Origin: Mycolicibacterium sp. J2
GTDB taxonomy: Bacteria; Actinomycetota; Actinomycetes; Mycobacteriales; Mycobacteriaceae
Reading direction: 5' to 3'
DNA length: 64,000 nt
NCBI RefSeq assembly: GCF_026240945.1
Contig: NZ_JAPFPY010000017.1
Span: forward strand, 1 to 64,000
How positions within the stretch are numbered: position 1 is the stretch's first letter; the number at the start of each line of letters is the position of its first letter. Of this stretch, positions 19,330 to 28,001 are shown piece after piece. Both the position numbers and the translations under genes were made by a program. The notes beneath the pieces are model-generated. The model was given only the letters and a program-made list of their open reading frames with translations, ran no database searches and was not told the origin of the DNA.

Positions 19330-20276
19330 CAGAGGGCCTTTCCGGTCTTCGGCACGGTGAGTCGCCAGCGTTGGCCGGGGTCGGTGGCGATCCGCGCCCA
19401 CGCGGCCAGGATGGTCGCCGACACGGTGGTGATGACGATGGCCAGGCCGGGGAAGAAGGACAGCCACCACGCGGTGTGCAGGTAAGTCCGACCCTGCGAC
19501 ACCATCAACCCCCAGCTGACATCGGGCGGCTGGATCCCGATGCCCAGGAAGCTCAGTGAGCTCTCGGCCAGCATCACGTAGCAGAAGTCCAGGGTGGCGA
19601 CGGTGAGCAAGGTCGGCAGCACGATCGGCAGCACGTGTCGGATGATGATCGATGATCCGCTGGCGCCGAACGTCCGCGCGGCGTCCACGAAGACCCGGCT
19701 GGACAGTTCGGCGGATTCGGCGCGGGCGGTGCGCAGGTACACCGGGATACGGGTGATGGCCAGTACCAGAACGATATTGGCGGCACTGGGCGAGAAGACG
19801 TAGAGCACGACGACGGCCAGCAGCAGCGACGGGAAGCTCATGATGACATCGGCCACCCGCATCGCCAGGGTTTCCCGCCAGCCACGGTGGTAGCCGGCCC
19901 ACATGCCGATCACCGAGCCGACCACCGCAGAGATGACGACGGCGGGGATCGCGACCGACAGCGTGGTGCGGCAGGCCACCACCAACCGGGCGAGCATGCT
20001 GCGCCCCAGCGGATCGGTGCCCAGGACGTTCACCCAACCGTGGGCGAGGGTGAACGGCGGCTGGTTCGAGTTGTCCAGGTCGATGTGGGTGGCCGCACCG
20101 CCCACCACCATCGGGCCGAACACCGCGGTGAGCACCACCAGGCCGAGCACCACCGCGGCGACGGTGGCCACCCGGTCGTTGACCAGCAACCGCAACCACA
20201 ACGACCGGGCCGCGGGCGGTTCGGTGTGCGGCTCCGCGGCGGCGGGTTTGGCTGGTACCAGGTCGATTTGCGTCAT
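19329..20276 (-). CDS. ABC transporter permease, DppC/OppC type
   Basis: A 315-aa inner-membrane permease with an N-terminal OppC-type segment (LGTDPLGRSMLARLVVACR) and about six membrane spans. The EAA-like coupling loop reads FVDAARTFGASGSSIIIRHVLPIVLPTL and is followed by the typical SLSFLGIGIQPPDVSWGLM. The length and pattern are standard. The gene lies 2 bp after the DppB-type permease gene, so the two subunits are likely made in equal amounts. Confidence 0.92.
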   Translation of the reverse strand: MTQIDLVPAKPAAAEPHTEPPAARSLWLRLLVNDRVATVAAVVLGLVVLTAVFGPMVVGGAATHIDLDNSNQPPFTLAHGWVNVLGTDPLGRSMLARLVVACRTTLSVAIPAVVISAVVGSVIGMWAGYHRGWRETLAMRVADVIMSFPSLLLAVVVLYVFSPSAANIVLVLAITRIPVYLRTARAESAELSSRVFVDAARTFGASGSSIIIRHVLPIVLPTLLTVATLDFCYVMLAESSLSFLGIGIQPPDVSWGLMVSQGRTYLHTAWWLSFFPGLAIVITTVSATILAAWARIATDPGQRWRLTVPKTGKAL

Positions 20277-20278
20277 GG

Positions 20279-21208
20279 TCAGACCTTTGCGGGTTCGCGG
20301 ACGCGCGCGTCCAGTAGCGCATAACAGGCATCGATGAGGATGTTGAGCAGGAAGATGCTGACCGCGGTGAGCAGCACCGCGGCCTGCAACACCGCGAAGT
20401 CGCGCTGCAGGATTGCGTCGATCATCAGTTTGCCGATGCCCGGCCAGCCGAAGATTGCCTCCACCACCACCGCACCGTTGATCAGGCCGACGGCCAGGTC
20501 ACCGGCGACCGTCAGCGCGGGTGCCGCCGCGTTGCGCAGCGCGTGGTGGGTGACCACGCGGAAGTCACCGGCGCCCTTGCTGCGGGCCAGCCGGATATAC
20601 GGCGCCGACAGGGCCGCGACCATGGCCCCGCGCACCACCTGGGTGAGCACCCCGAGCGGACGGATCATCAGGGTGGCGATCGGCAGGATCCAGGACAGCA
20701 TGCCGGCGTCGGTGCCGGAGGTGGGCAGAACCCCGAGCAGGACCGCGAACAGCCACACCCCGGTGATGGCGAACCAGAAATCGGGGATGCTGGCGGCGGT
20801 CATGGACAGCAGGCTGGAGAACCGGTCGGCCAACGAGTTCGGCCGGTACGCGGCCCAGCAGCCGACGATCACGGCGCCGAGGATCGCGAGCACCATCGTT
20901 GTCACCGCCAGCTGCAGCGTGGCGGGGAAGGCGCGCAGCGCCATCGCCGATGCAGATTCGCCGGTGCGTAGCGAGGTGCCGAAATCCAGGTGCAGCACGC
21001 CTTTGAAGTAATCCGTCAATTGCACGATCAGCGGCTGGTCGAAGCCGTGCGATTGCGCGAACGCGGCCCGCTGCGCGGCAGTCGCCGATTCGGGCAGGTA
21101 GAGGTTGGTGGGGTCGCCGGTGAGGCGGGCGAGCAGGAACACCCCCAGCAGCACGACGATCAGCGGGATGGTGCTGGTGTACATCCGGCGTCGGACAAAG
21201 GAGAACAT
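20279..21208 (-). CDS. ABC transporter permease, DppB/OppB type
   Basis: A 309-aa inner-membrane permease. It shows the DppB N-terminus (FVRRRMYTSTIPLIVVLLGV), a periplasmic loop (LTGDPTNLYLPESAT), the EAA loop YIRLARSKGAGDFRVVTHHA, and the C-terminal EAIFGWPGIGKLMIDAILQRD typical of the family. About six membrane spans are predicted. The ATG at 21208 follows a GGAG-like site and lies 6 bp after the stop of the solute-binding protein gene. Confidence 0.92.
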   Translation of the reverse strand: MFSFVRRRMYTSTIPLIVVLLGVFLLARLTGDPTNLYLPESATAAQRAAFAQSHGFDQPLIVQLTDYFKGVLHLDFGTSLRTGESASAMALRAFPATLQLAVTTMVLAILGAVIVGCWAAYRPNSLADRFSSLLSMTAASIPDFWFAITGVWLFAVLLGVLPTSGTDAGMLSWILPIATLMIRPLGVLTQVVRGAMVAALSAPYIRLARSKGAGDFRVVTHHALRNAAAPALTVAGDLAVGLINGAVVVEAIFGWPGIGKLMIDAILQRDFAVLQAAVLLTAVSIFLLNILIDACYALLDARVREPAKV

Positions 21209-21214
21209 GTCGGC

Positions 21215-22783
21215 TCAGCTCCTGTCTGATCGATCAGAGCCGTTGCCGGCCTTGGTCATCTCGGCCAGCCGCATCTCGTCTCCGGTGGCCGAGTTGGGTG
21301 CGTATTCGACGCGCGGGGACTTCCCGAGGATGCCGGTCATGTGCGCGATATAGGCGAACTGGGCCACTTCGGTCGGTTCCTCGGCGAACAGCGCGGCGTA
21401 GGCATCCTGGCGTTGCGAGCCGGTCAGCTGCCCGGCCGCCTCGATTTCTCGATCGAATGCCACAGTGCCGCAGCCGTTCTGGGCACCGTCGGTGCGCATG
21501 TACTGGTCCACGCTGAATGCCGCATCCCCGGCCTGGTTGCCGTGCTGGATCATCGCGAGGAAGGGACCCGCACCCGACGGGAACGGTCGCAGCTGGAATT
21601 GCAGCTGCCCCGCGGTGTCCATCATCTCGATGCGGGGGTTCAGGCCGATCTCGGCCAGTTCACTCTGGATCACCTCCATGGTCTCGGTGATGTTGGGGAA
21701 CTGGGCGGTGCGTCCGATCAATCGGATCGGCCGGTCCACCGGAGCCCCCGCGGCTTTCGCCTCGGCCACGAGCTGCTTGGCCTTCTCGACGTCGTGCGGC
21801 CATGACGTCAGAGCCGAGTTGTGACCGACCACGCCGTCGGGAACCAGTTGGGCCGCCGGCTGACCCATACCCCGGAAGAGCGCCTTGACGATGCCGCTGC
21901 GGTTGACGGTGTAGTTGATGGCCTGCCGGACCCGGATATCGTCCAGCGGCGCATCGGTACAGGTGATGCGCAGCGCCGTGGTCTCGTTGTTGGGGAATTC
22001 CACCCCCAGCTCCCCCGCGCCGTCCTCGGGTCCCAGGCCGGTGGCGATATCGGTTTCGTCGTTGGTGACCATCGCGGCGCGCACGCTGCCCTCGCTGCGC
22101 CACTGGTATTCGGCGCGGGCGAAGGCCGGCTTGGGCCCCCAGTAGCGCTCGTTGCGGCTCAGGGTGAGCTTCTGGCCGTGGTCCCAGCCGGCGACGACAT
22201 AGGGCCCGGTGCCGATCGGTTCGCGCACCTTCGCCGTGGTGCTGGTGCCGCGCGGGACGATTTCGACGAACGAGATGCGCAGCGGCAGAATCGGATCCGG
22301 CTTCTCGGTGGTGACGGTCAGGGTCGTGTCGTCGGGGCTGGCAAGGGCGAGCTTCTCGTCGCCGAACACGTATCCGTCGACATTGCATCCCAGATCGGAG
22401 TTGACGGCGCGGTCGATGGCGAACGCCGCGTCGGCCGCGGTGAACGGTGCCCCGTCGGAGAAGGTGACCCCGGAGCGGATGTCGAAGGTCCACCGGTTGG
22501 GGCTGTCCTGGCGCCACCCGGTGGACAGCAGGGGCTGCAGGTCACCGGTGGTCGGGTCGCGTTCGATCAGCGGCTCGGTGATGTTGGAGCGCACCACGAT
22601 GCCGGTCGAGGTCAGCGAGCTCTCGCAGGGCTCCAGCGTCGGCGGTTCTTGGGAGATCACCAGGCGCAGGGTGTCGGGGTCGTACCCGCCATGGCCGGTG
22701 TTGGCCACCGCGCACCCGCCGGTCAGCAGCACGACGCCTGCTGCGGCAAGGGATGCGACGGCAGGCGTCACTGGTGCGGCCAT
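21215..22783 (-). CDS. ABC transporter solute-binding lipoprotein (SBP family 5)
   Basis: First gene of the nine-gene operon: a 522-aa extracytoplasmic solute receptor of the DppA/OppA class. The signal peptide ends in the lipobox LLTGGC with Cys24. The SBP_bac_5 domain shows EPPTLEPCESS near the N-terminus, DGAPFTAADAAFAIDRAV in the middle and VRQAINYTVNRSGIVKALF near the hinge. The start ATG 22783 has an excellent ribosome site (GGAGGA, 7 bp upstream). Family 5 proteins usually bind peptides, but many actinobacterial ones bind glycosides or sugar acids. Clustering with glucarate genes suggests an aldaric acid or its conjugate as ligand. Confidence 0.9.
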   Translation of the reverse strand: MAAPVTPAVASLAAAGVVLLTGGCAVANTGHGGYDPDTLRLVISQEPPTLEPCESSLTSTGIVVRSNITEPLIERDPTTGDLQPLLSTGWRQDSPNRWTFDIRSGVTFSDGAPFTAADAAFAIDRAVNSDLGCNVDGYVFGDEKLALASPDDTTLTVTTEKPDPILPLRISFVEIVPRGTSTTAKVREPIGTGPYVVAGWDHGQKLTLSRNERYWGPKPAFARAEYQWRSEGSVRAAMVTNDETDIATGLGPEDGAGELGVEFPNNETTALRITCTDAPLDDIRVRQAINYTVNRSGIVKALFRGMGQPAAQLVPDGVVGHNSALTSWPHDVEKAKQLVAEAKAAGAPVDRPIRLIGRTAQFPNITETMEVIQSELAEIGLNPRIEMMDTAGQLQFQLRPFPSGAGPFLAMIQHGNQAGDAAFSVDQYMRTDGAQNGCGTVAFDREIEAAGQLTGSQRQDAYAALFAEEPTEVAQFAYIAHMTGILGKSPRVEYAPNSATGDEMRLAEMTKAGNGSDRSDRS

Positions 22784-22807
22784 CTGATCCTCCGGTTCGA
22801 CAGTGGG

Positions 22808-22830
22808 TGTTCCGTAGTGGGCTGTTCCGT
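22808..22830. repeat. Direct repeat TGTTCCGT x2, 15-bp period
   Basis: TGTTCCGT occurs at 22808-22815 and again at 22823-22830, just upstream of the solute-binding-protein start. Same-face spacing of about 1.5 helical turns next to the inverted repeat suggests protein binding sites. No regulator can be assigned from sequence. Confidence 0.5.
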
Positions 22831-22834
22831 GTGA

Positions 22835-22852
22835 TGTCCATGTATGTGGACA
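22835..22852. promoter_or_regulatory. Inverted repeat TGTCCA-N6-TGGACA, candidate operator
   Basis: The two 6-bp arms are exactly complementary and surround a 6-bp spacer (TGTATG), a geometry typical of dimeric helix-turn-helix regulators. It lies 52 bp in front of the operon start codon at 22783, a good position for repression or activation. The IclR protein encoded inside the operon (15785-16585) is the most likely ligand-responsive binder. That link is inferred. Confidence 0.55.
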
Positions 22853-22959
22853 GAATCTGTGACGGTAGACACACCGTAGGAGCGGCCTCGGAATGGCGTC
22901 AAGCCCGCCCAAAAGGGCCGTTTCGGGCTGCGCGGGGCGCATGCCCGGCCCCTCATTCG

Positions 22960-22975
22960 GCGGAGATATATCCGC
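22960..22975. promoter_or_regulatory. Inverted repeat GCGGA-N6-TCCGC with AT-rich core, second candidate operator
   Basis: Five-base perfect arms flank the core GATATA. The site is midway between the divergent genes and could serve the dehydrogenase promoter. It is shorter than the repeat at 22835 and could arise by chance. Confidence 0.35.
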
Positions 22976-23129
22976 TGTTCTGCGGTTTTACCGTTCGACC
23001 GCGATATTTGATACCGAGCGCCGGTGTCCGATCGAGACGTTATGCCGGTTCGGCATCAACCCATGCTATTTCCGTGTTGGACAGGTATTCGCGGGCATCC
23101 TTAGCGTGATGAGCGACGAAGGAGTGAGC

Positions 23130-24131
23130 ATGTCCGATGTGAGATCCGATTCGGCGCCCCGTGCCGTGCCCGCGCCACGCGTCCTGCAGGTCGGCCCGCT
23201 CAAGCCCTCGCTCGCCGAGACCTTGCACGCCACGTACGACGCCCTGGTCCTGCCCGATGGGGCGGCGGAGCGCGCCGAGTTCCTGGCCGCACACGGTGCC
23301 GAGGTGACGGTGGTGGTCACCTCGGGCCGCACCGGGGTGGACGCCGAGTTGATGGCGGCGCTGCCGGCCTTGGGTGCGGTGGTCAACTTCGGGGTCGGTT
23401 ATGACACCACCGATATCGACGCGGCGGCCGCCGCCGGTATCGGTGTGAGCAACACCCCCGACGTGCTCACCGACTGCGTCGCCGACACCGCCGTCGGGCT
23501 GCTGATCGACGTGCTGCGCCGGTTCACCGATGCCGACCGTTACCTGCGGGCCGGCCGCTGGACCGTCGACGGCAACTACCCGCTGACCAGACAGGTCAGC
23601 AACACCCGGGTCGGCATCATCGGGATGGGCCGGATCGGCGGCGCAATTGCCAAGCGGCTCAACGCCTTCGGATGCACCATCAGTTACCACAACCGCCATC
23701 GGGTGCCCGATTCGCCGTACCGCTACGCCGCGACGCCGGTGGAACTGGCCCGCGACGCCGACGTGCTGGTGGTGGCTGCGGCCGGCGGCGACGCCACCCG
23801 CGGCTTGGTCGGCGCCGACGTGCTGGATGCCCTCGGACCCGCGGGTTACCTGGTCAACATTGCGCGCGGCAGCGTCGTCGACGAGGCCGCGCTGGTGACC
23901 GCGCTGCAGCAGGACCGGCTGGCAGGCGCCGGCCTGGACGTCTTCGCCGACGAACCGAATGTCCCGGTGGAGTTGTTGCGGATGAACAACGTCGTGCTGC
24001 TGCCCCATATCGGCAGTGGCACGGTGCAGACCCGCGCCGCGATGGAGGCCCTCACGCTGCGCAACCTGGACGAGTTCCTGGCCACCGGGCGGTTGGTCAC
24101 GCCGGTGCTGCAGCCGGCGGCGCGGGTCTGA
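23130..24131 (+). CDS. C-terminal-binding-protein/GhrB-like D-2-hydroxyacid dehydrogenase
   Basis: A 333-aa NAD(P)-dependent dehydrogenase, probably a glyoxylate/hydroxypyruvate or other 2-oxoacid reductase. The Rossmann motif GIIGMGRIGGAIA is at about residue 160. Catalytic Arg lies in VNIARGSVVDE, Glu in FADEPNVP and His in LLPHIGSGT. I place the start at ATG 23130 because AAGGAG sits 5 bp before it; ATG 23109 is possible. The gene is divergent from the transporter operon and shares its control region, so it probably belongs to the same sugar-acid regulon. Confidence 0.87.
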   Translation: MSDVRSDSAPRAVPAPRVLQVGPLKPSLAETLHATYDALVLPDGAAERAEFLAAHGAEVTVVVTSGRTGVDAELMAALPALGAVVNFGVGYDTTDIDAAAAAGIGVSNTPDVLTDCVADTAVGLLIDVLRRFTDADRYLRAGRWTVDGNYPLTRQVSNTRVGIIGMGRIGGAIAKRLNAFGCTISYHNRHRVPDSPYRYAATPVELARDADVLVVAAAGGDATRGLVGADVLDALGPAGYLVNIARGSVVDEAALVTALQQDRLAGAGLDVFADEPNVPVELLRMNNVVLLPHIGSGTVQTRAAMEALTLRNLDEFLATGRLVTPVLQPAARV

Positions 24132-24144
24132 CCGCCCGACCGGC

Positions 24145-25068
24145 TCAGGGGTGCAGCTCTACCAGGTCGTCGGTGGTCCACTCCCGGGTGGGCAGAACAT
24201 CGCGCAGCAGCCGCAGCAACGCCGGATTCGTGCTGTCCTGACGCCAGGCCGCGTCGAGTTCGACCGGCCGTTCCCGGAACGCACCGATGGACCGGAACAC
24301 AACGCCCTCGGGGTGCAGCGTGGCGGCCGATGCCGGCACCAGCGCGATCCCGATGCCCGAGCGGACCAGCACCAGCATGGTGTGCACCTGGGTCACGAAC
24401 TGCACGTATCGCGGCGTCGCGCCGGCGATGGTGAATGCGCTGATCAGCAGTTCGTTGAAATAGCGCGCCTCGATCGGCGAGTACATGACGACGTCGTGGC
24501 CGTCCAGGTCGTTGAGCGTGAGCTGTCGAGCCTGACCGACCAGGGGGTGTCCGGCGGGCAGCGCCACCACCAACTGCTCGTGCAGCAGCGGCCGGGACAC
24601 GATGCCGGGCCGCTTCAGCGGCGGCCGCGCCATACCCAGATCGATCTCGCCGGTCATCAGCCCCTCGATCTGGGCGGCCGAAACCATCTCGCGCAGTTCC
24701 AGTTTCACATCCGGCAGCTTGGCCCTGGTGCGTTCGAGCAGCCGCGGTAACACCGCATGGGCCGAGGCCGCGGTGAATCCGACGACGACGGTGCCCAAGT
24801 CACCGGCCGGCACTCGCTTGACCGTCAGGGCCGCACTCTCGGCCAACTGCAGGATGCGGCGGGCGTCCGGCAGGAACGCGACGCCCGCCGGGGTGAGGGT
24901 GACCGAGCGGGTGGTGCGATCGATCAGTTGCACGCCGAGTTCGGCCTCCAGCTGTTGGATCTGCCGGCTCAGCGGGGGCTGGGTCATGTGCAGCCGTTCG
25001 GCGGCGCGGCCGAAATGCAGTTCCTCGGCGACGGCGATGAAACAGGACAGCCGGGCCAACGAGAACAT
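24145..25068 (-). CDS. LysR-family transcriptional regulator
   Basis: A 307-aa LysR-type regulator. The N-terminal winged helix (residues 1-60) reads FIAVAEELHFGRAAERLHM and TQPPLSRQIQQLEAELG, nearly ideal for the family. An effector-binding periplasmic-protein-like domain follows (DLGTVVVGFTAASAHAVLP onward). It sits convergent to the dehydrogenase gene, 13 bp away, and divergent from a TetR gene. It may control the glucarate genes on either side or an unseen target. No T-N11-A box was confidently found in the 84-bp upstream gap. Confidence 0.93.
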   Translation of the reverse strand: MFSLARLSCFIAVAEELHFGRAAERLHMTQPPLSRQIQQLEAELGVQLIDRTTRSVTLTPAGVAFLPDARRILQLAESAALTVKRVPAGDLGTVVVGFTAASAHAVLPRLLERTRAKLPDVKLELREMVSAAQIEGLMTGEIDLGMARPPLKRPGIVSRPLLHEQLVVALPAGHPLVGQARQLTLNDLDGHDVVMYSPIEARYFNELLISAFTIAGATPRYVQFVTQVHTMLVLVRSGIGIALVPASAATLHPEGVVFRSIGAFRERPVELDAAWRQDSTNPALLRLLRDVLPTREWTTDDLVELHP

Positions 25069-25152
25069 CGCTGCAGTCTATGCGCGCCGCCGCACGGGCA
25101 GGGCCAATGTCCGCGAGGCCGATCGGATGGGCGTCTGTGTCAAGATGATTCG

Positions 25153-25815
25153 GTGTCCGATCCCACGCCCGACAACGCGCCCCGCGTCCGCCGGCGCTAT
25201 GGCGGCCAGGAAGCCGCGGACCGGGTCGCCGAGCGCCGCAGCCGGTTACTGGCCGCCGGCCTCGAACTGATGGGTACCCGCGGTGTGGCTGGAACGACGG
25301 TGCGCGGCGTGACGGAACTGTCGGGCGTGGCACCCAGATACTTCTACGAGAGCTTCGCCGATATCGAGGCGCTGCACCTCGCGGTGTACGGCGAGGTGAT
25401 CGAAGAGGGCGCTCGGCGGTCGGTGGCCGCGCTGGCCAACGCACCCGCCGACGACCGTGCCCGCATCAGGGCGGTGCTCGAGGAGATGGTCGACCTGATC
25501 CTCGCCGACCCACGCAAGGGCCGAATCCTGGTGTTGGAGTCCACCGCCTCGCCGGCACTGGGCCGGCGCAGCCTTGCCGAGTCGCGCCGGTTCGCCGGCA
25601 TGCTGGCATCGTCGGCCGCCAGCGGTGGTGATCCGGGCCTGGAGCCCGACAGTCTGCCCACCGATATCCGGCTGATCGCGCAGTTCCTGGTCGGCGGGAT
25701 GATCAGCACGGTGGGTGCCGTGCTGCAGGGTGATGTCCAGGTGGAGCGCGCCCACCTGGTCGAGGTGTTGGTGACCCTGTTCGCGGCCGTGCGGACCACT
25801 ACCAGCGTGGACTGA
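25153..25815 (+). CDS. TetR-family transcriptional regulator
   Basis: A 220-aa regulator starting at GTG 25153. The N-terminal helix-turn-helix covers about residues 25-70 (LLAAGLELMGTRGVAGTTVR, then SGVAPRYFYESFADIEALH). The C-terminal domain is helical and would bind an unknown ligand. The 3' end overlaps the convergent dehydratase gene by 17 bp. Divergent placement to the LysR gene suggests both read signals relevant to the sugar-acid island. TetR ligands cannot be predicted from this sequence. Confidence 0.92.
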   Translation: MSDPTPDNAPRVRRRYGGQEAADRVAERRSRLLAAGLELMGTRGVAGTTVRGVTELSGVAPRYFYESFADIEALHLAVYGEVIEEGARRSVAALANAPADDRARIRAVLEEMVDLILADPRKGRILVLESTASPALGRRSLAESRRFAGMLASSAASGGDPGLEPDSLPTDIRLIAQFLVGGMISTVGAVLQGDVQVERAHLVEVLVTLFAAVRTTTSVD

Positions 25816-27064
25816 TCGCCTCGAAGGCCGGGGCGATGCTGCGCATATAACCGGTGTCGTCGCGGTCGCGGATACCGCACCGCACGTACTGCTCGTGCAG
25901 CGCGGCCAGCGCGTCACGGTCGAGTTCGACGCCGAGTCCCGGGGTGGCCGGCACGGCCACACTGCCGTCCCGGATGCTCAGCACCCCGGGTTTGACCACG
26001 TCTTCTGTCTTCCAGGGCCAGTGCGTGTCACAGGCGTAGGTGAGATTCGGGGTGGCCGCGGCCAGATGCACCATCGCGGCCAGGCTGATACCCAGGTGCG
26101 AGTTGGAGTGCATGGACAGGCCGAGCCCGAAGGTGTCGCAGATGCCGGCCAGCAGCCTGGAGCGTTGCAGGCCGCCCCAGTAATGATGATCGGAGAGCAC
26201 CACTTTCACTGCACCCGCGGTGACGGCGGGCGCCAGCTGGTCGAAGGCCACCACGCACATGTTGGTCGCCAGCGGCATCGGAGCCTGGGCCGCCACCTCG
26301 GCCATGCCCGCGATGCCCGGTGTCGGATCCTCCAGGTATTCCAGGATGCCCGCCAGCCCGCAGGCCACCTTGACCGAGGTCTGCGGACTCCAGGCGGCGT
26401 TGGGGTCCAGCCGCAACGGGTGGTTCGGGAACGCCGCGTGCAGCGCCTCGATGGCCGCCATCTCCTCCTCGGGCGGGACCACCCCACCTTTCAGTTTGAT
26501 TGCGGTGAAACCGTATTCGTCGATCATGCGCTGCGCTTGCGCAACCAACCCGGCCGGGTCCAGCGCCTCGCCGAACCGGTCGGGCTGCTCTCCTGGATGC
26601 GCGGCCCACTTGTAGAAGAGGTAGGCGCTGAACGGCACGGCGTCTCGTACGGCGCCGCCGAGCAGGTCGGCCACCGGCCGGCCGGTGGCGTGGCCCTGGA
26701 CGTCCAGGCAGGCCACCTCGAACGGCGAGAACACCTGGTCGACGGCGCTGGCGGAGGTGATCATTCCCGCGGTCCCGACAGCGGCGTCGTCACCGCGCAG
26801 CCGCTCGGCGATGGCGAACCGAATGGCGTTGAGCGCGAACACATCCAGTCCGGTGATCGCCTCGGCCGCGGCGTGCAGCCGGGCCAGGTGGCGGGTATCG
26901 GCATAGGTCTCGCCCAGTCCGACCAGGCCCGCGTCGGTGCGCAGTTCGACGATGGCACGCAGCGCGTAGGGCTGGTGCACCCCGACGGTGTTCAGCAGCG
27001 GCGGGTCGACGAAGGCCACCGGGGTGATGCGGGCCCCGGTGATCCTGATGGACGCGGGCGCCAT
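25799..27064 (-). CDS. Enolase-superfamily dehydratase, glucarate dehydratase-like paralogue
   Basis: A 421-aa acid-sugar dehydratase related to GudD. Catalytic features are AIKLKGG (KxK base), LRLDPNAAW and YLEDPTPG (metal ligands), and SMHSNSHLGISL with CDTHWPWK (His region). It is only distantly similar to the gudD product at 14427, so the two probably use different stereoisomers, such as glucarate and galactarate, or one acts on an idarate. The start ATG 27064 shares a base with the stop of the next-upstream gene (TGATG). GTG 27067 is an alternative. The operon partners make the downstream enzymes of the pathway. Confidence 0.88.
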   Translation of the reverse strand: MAPASIRITGARITPVAFVDPPLLNTVGVHQPYALRAIVELRTDAGLVGLGETYADTRHLARLHAAAEAITGLDVFALNAIRFAIAERLRGDDAAVGTAGMITSASAVDQVFSPFEVACLDVQGHATGRPVADLLGGAVRDAVPFSAYLFYKWAAHPGEQPDRFGEALDPAGLVAQAQRMIDEYGFTAIKLKGGVVPPEEEMAAIEALHAAFPNHPLRLDPNAAWSPQTSVKVACGLAGILEYLEDPTPGIAGMAEVAAQAPMPLATNMCVVAFDQLAPAVTAGAVKVVLSDHHYWGGLQRSRLLAGICDTFGLGLSMHSNSHLGISLAAMVHLAAATPNLTYACDTHWPWKTEDVVKPGVLSIRDGSVAVPATPGLGVELDRDALAALHEQYVRCGIRDRDDTGYMRSIAPAFEAISPRW

Positions 27065-27969
27065 CACAGCACCGCGCGGCCGGCTTTGACGATCTGGGTG
27101 AGTTCGGAAAGGTGCTCGGGTGAGGGCATGACCAGCGGCGGGCGCACCGGTCCGGCGTCGATACCCTCCATCGTCACACCGGCTTTGACCAGCGACACGG
27201 CATATCCCGGCACGGTGTCACGCAGCCGTACCAAGGGGTGGAAGAACTCGCGCTGCAACGCCCCGAGCGCGTCCTCGTCGCCGGTTTCCAGCGCCCGGTA
27301 GTAGGCCAACGCCAGTTCCGGGGCGAAGGCGAAGGTGGCCGACGAGTACAGCGTGACCCCGATGGCTCGGTAGGCCTGCTGGGACACTTCGGCGGTGGGC
27401 AGGCCGTTGAAGAACTGGAAGGCCTTGCCGGACGGGGCGAGAGCGTCGGTGACGGCCCGCACGATGCGGGCGACCCGGTCGACATCGCCGGTGCCGTCCT
27501 TGAATCCGACCACGTTCGGGATCTGGGCCACCTCGGCCGCGGACTCCTCGGTGTAGCGGGCATTGCCCCGGTTGTAGACGATGACGGGCAGATCGGTGGC
27601 CGCCGCGACCTCGCGGGTGTAGTCGATCAGGCCCTGCTGCGGCATGGTGACCAGATACGGGGGCAGCAGCAGCAGCCCGTCGGCGCCGGCGGCGGCGGCC
27701 GTCTTCGCGAACACCTTGGCCTGGGCCACCGCACCGCCCGCGCCGGCGTACACCGGAACCCGGCCCGCGGTGGCCGCCACCGCGGTGCGTACCACCCCGC
27801 CGAACTCCTGGGCTTCCAGGGCGTGGAACTCGCCTGTGCCGCAAGCGACGAACACGCCGCCTGGGCCGGCATCCACGCCCTTGGCGACATGTGCGGCGAG
27901 CGCTTCCAGATTCACCTCGCCGGTGCCGGTGAAGGGGGTGACAGGAAAGAACAGGACGCCGTCAAGCAT
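27064..27969 (-). CDS. 5-dehydro-4-deoxyglucarate dehydratase (KDG dehydratase)
   Basis: A 301-aa DapA-superfamily enzyme that decarboxylates and dehydrates 5-dehydro-4-deoxyglucarate to 2,5-dioxopentanoate. The Schiff-base lysine is Lys157 in VVGFKDGTGD, and the helper tyrosine is Tyr132 in VIVYNRGN. The substrate loop reads CGTGEFHALEAQEF, which differs from the GTTGE of dihydrodipicolinate synthase and matches the KDG dehydratase branch. It lies between the enolase-type dehydratase and the semialdehyde dehydrogenase, exactly in pathway order. The start ATG 27969 is clear. Confidence 0.93.
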   Translation of the reverse strand: MLDGVLFFPVTPFTGTGEVNLEALAAHVAKGVDAGPGGVFVACGTGEFHALEAQEFGGVVRTAVAATAGRVPVYAGAGGAVAQAKVFAKTAAAAGADGLLLLPPYLVTMPQQGLIDYTREVAAATDLPVIVYNRGNARYTEESAAEVAQIPNVVGFKDGTGDVDRVARIVRAVTDALAPSGKAFQFFNGLPTAEVSQQAYRAIGVTLYSSATFAFAPELALAYYRALETGDEDALGALQREFFHPLVRLRDTVPGYAVSLVKAGVTMEGIDAGPVRPPLVMPSPEHLSELTQIVKAGRAVL

Positions 27970-28001
27970 GGGTGGTACTCCTAGCGGGAATCGGTGGAAG
28001 G

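Larger units (their letters stand above)
22784..23129. promoter_or_regulatory. Divergent intergenic control region of the sugar-acid operon
   Basis: This 346-bp gap separates the nine-gene minus-strand operon from the plus-strand dehydrogenase gene and should hold both promoters. It contains an exact 6-bp-arm inverted repeat (22835-22852), an 8-bp direct repeat (22808-22830) and a 5-bp-arm inverted repeat around an AT-rich core (22960-22975). Sequence near 22960-23060 is visibly more AT-rich than its surroundings. I could not fix -10 or -35 elements with confidence, and no open frame here looks coding. Confidence 0.6.
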
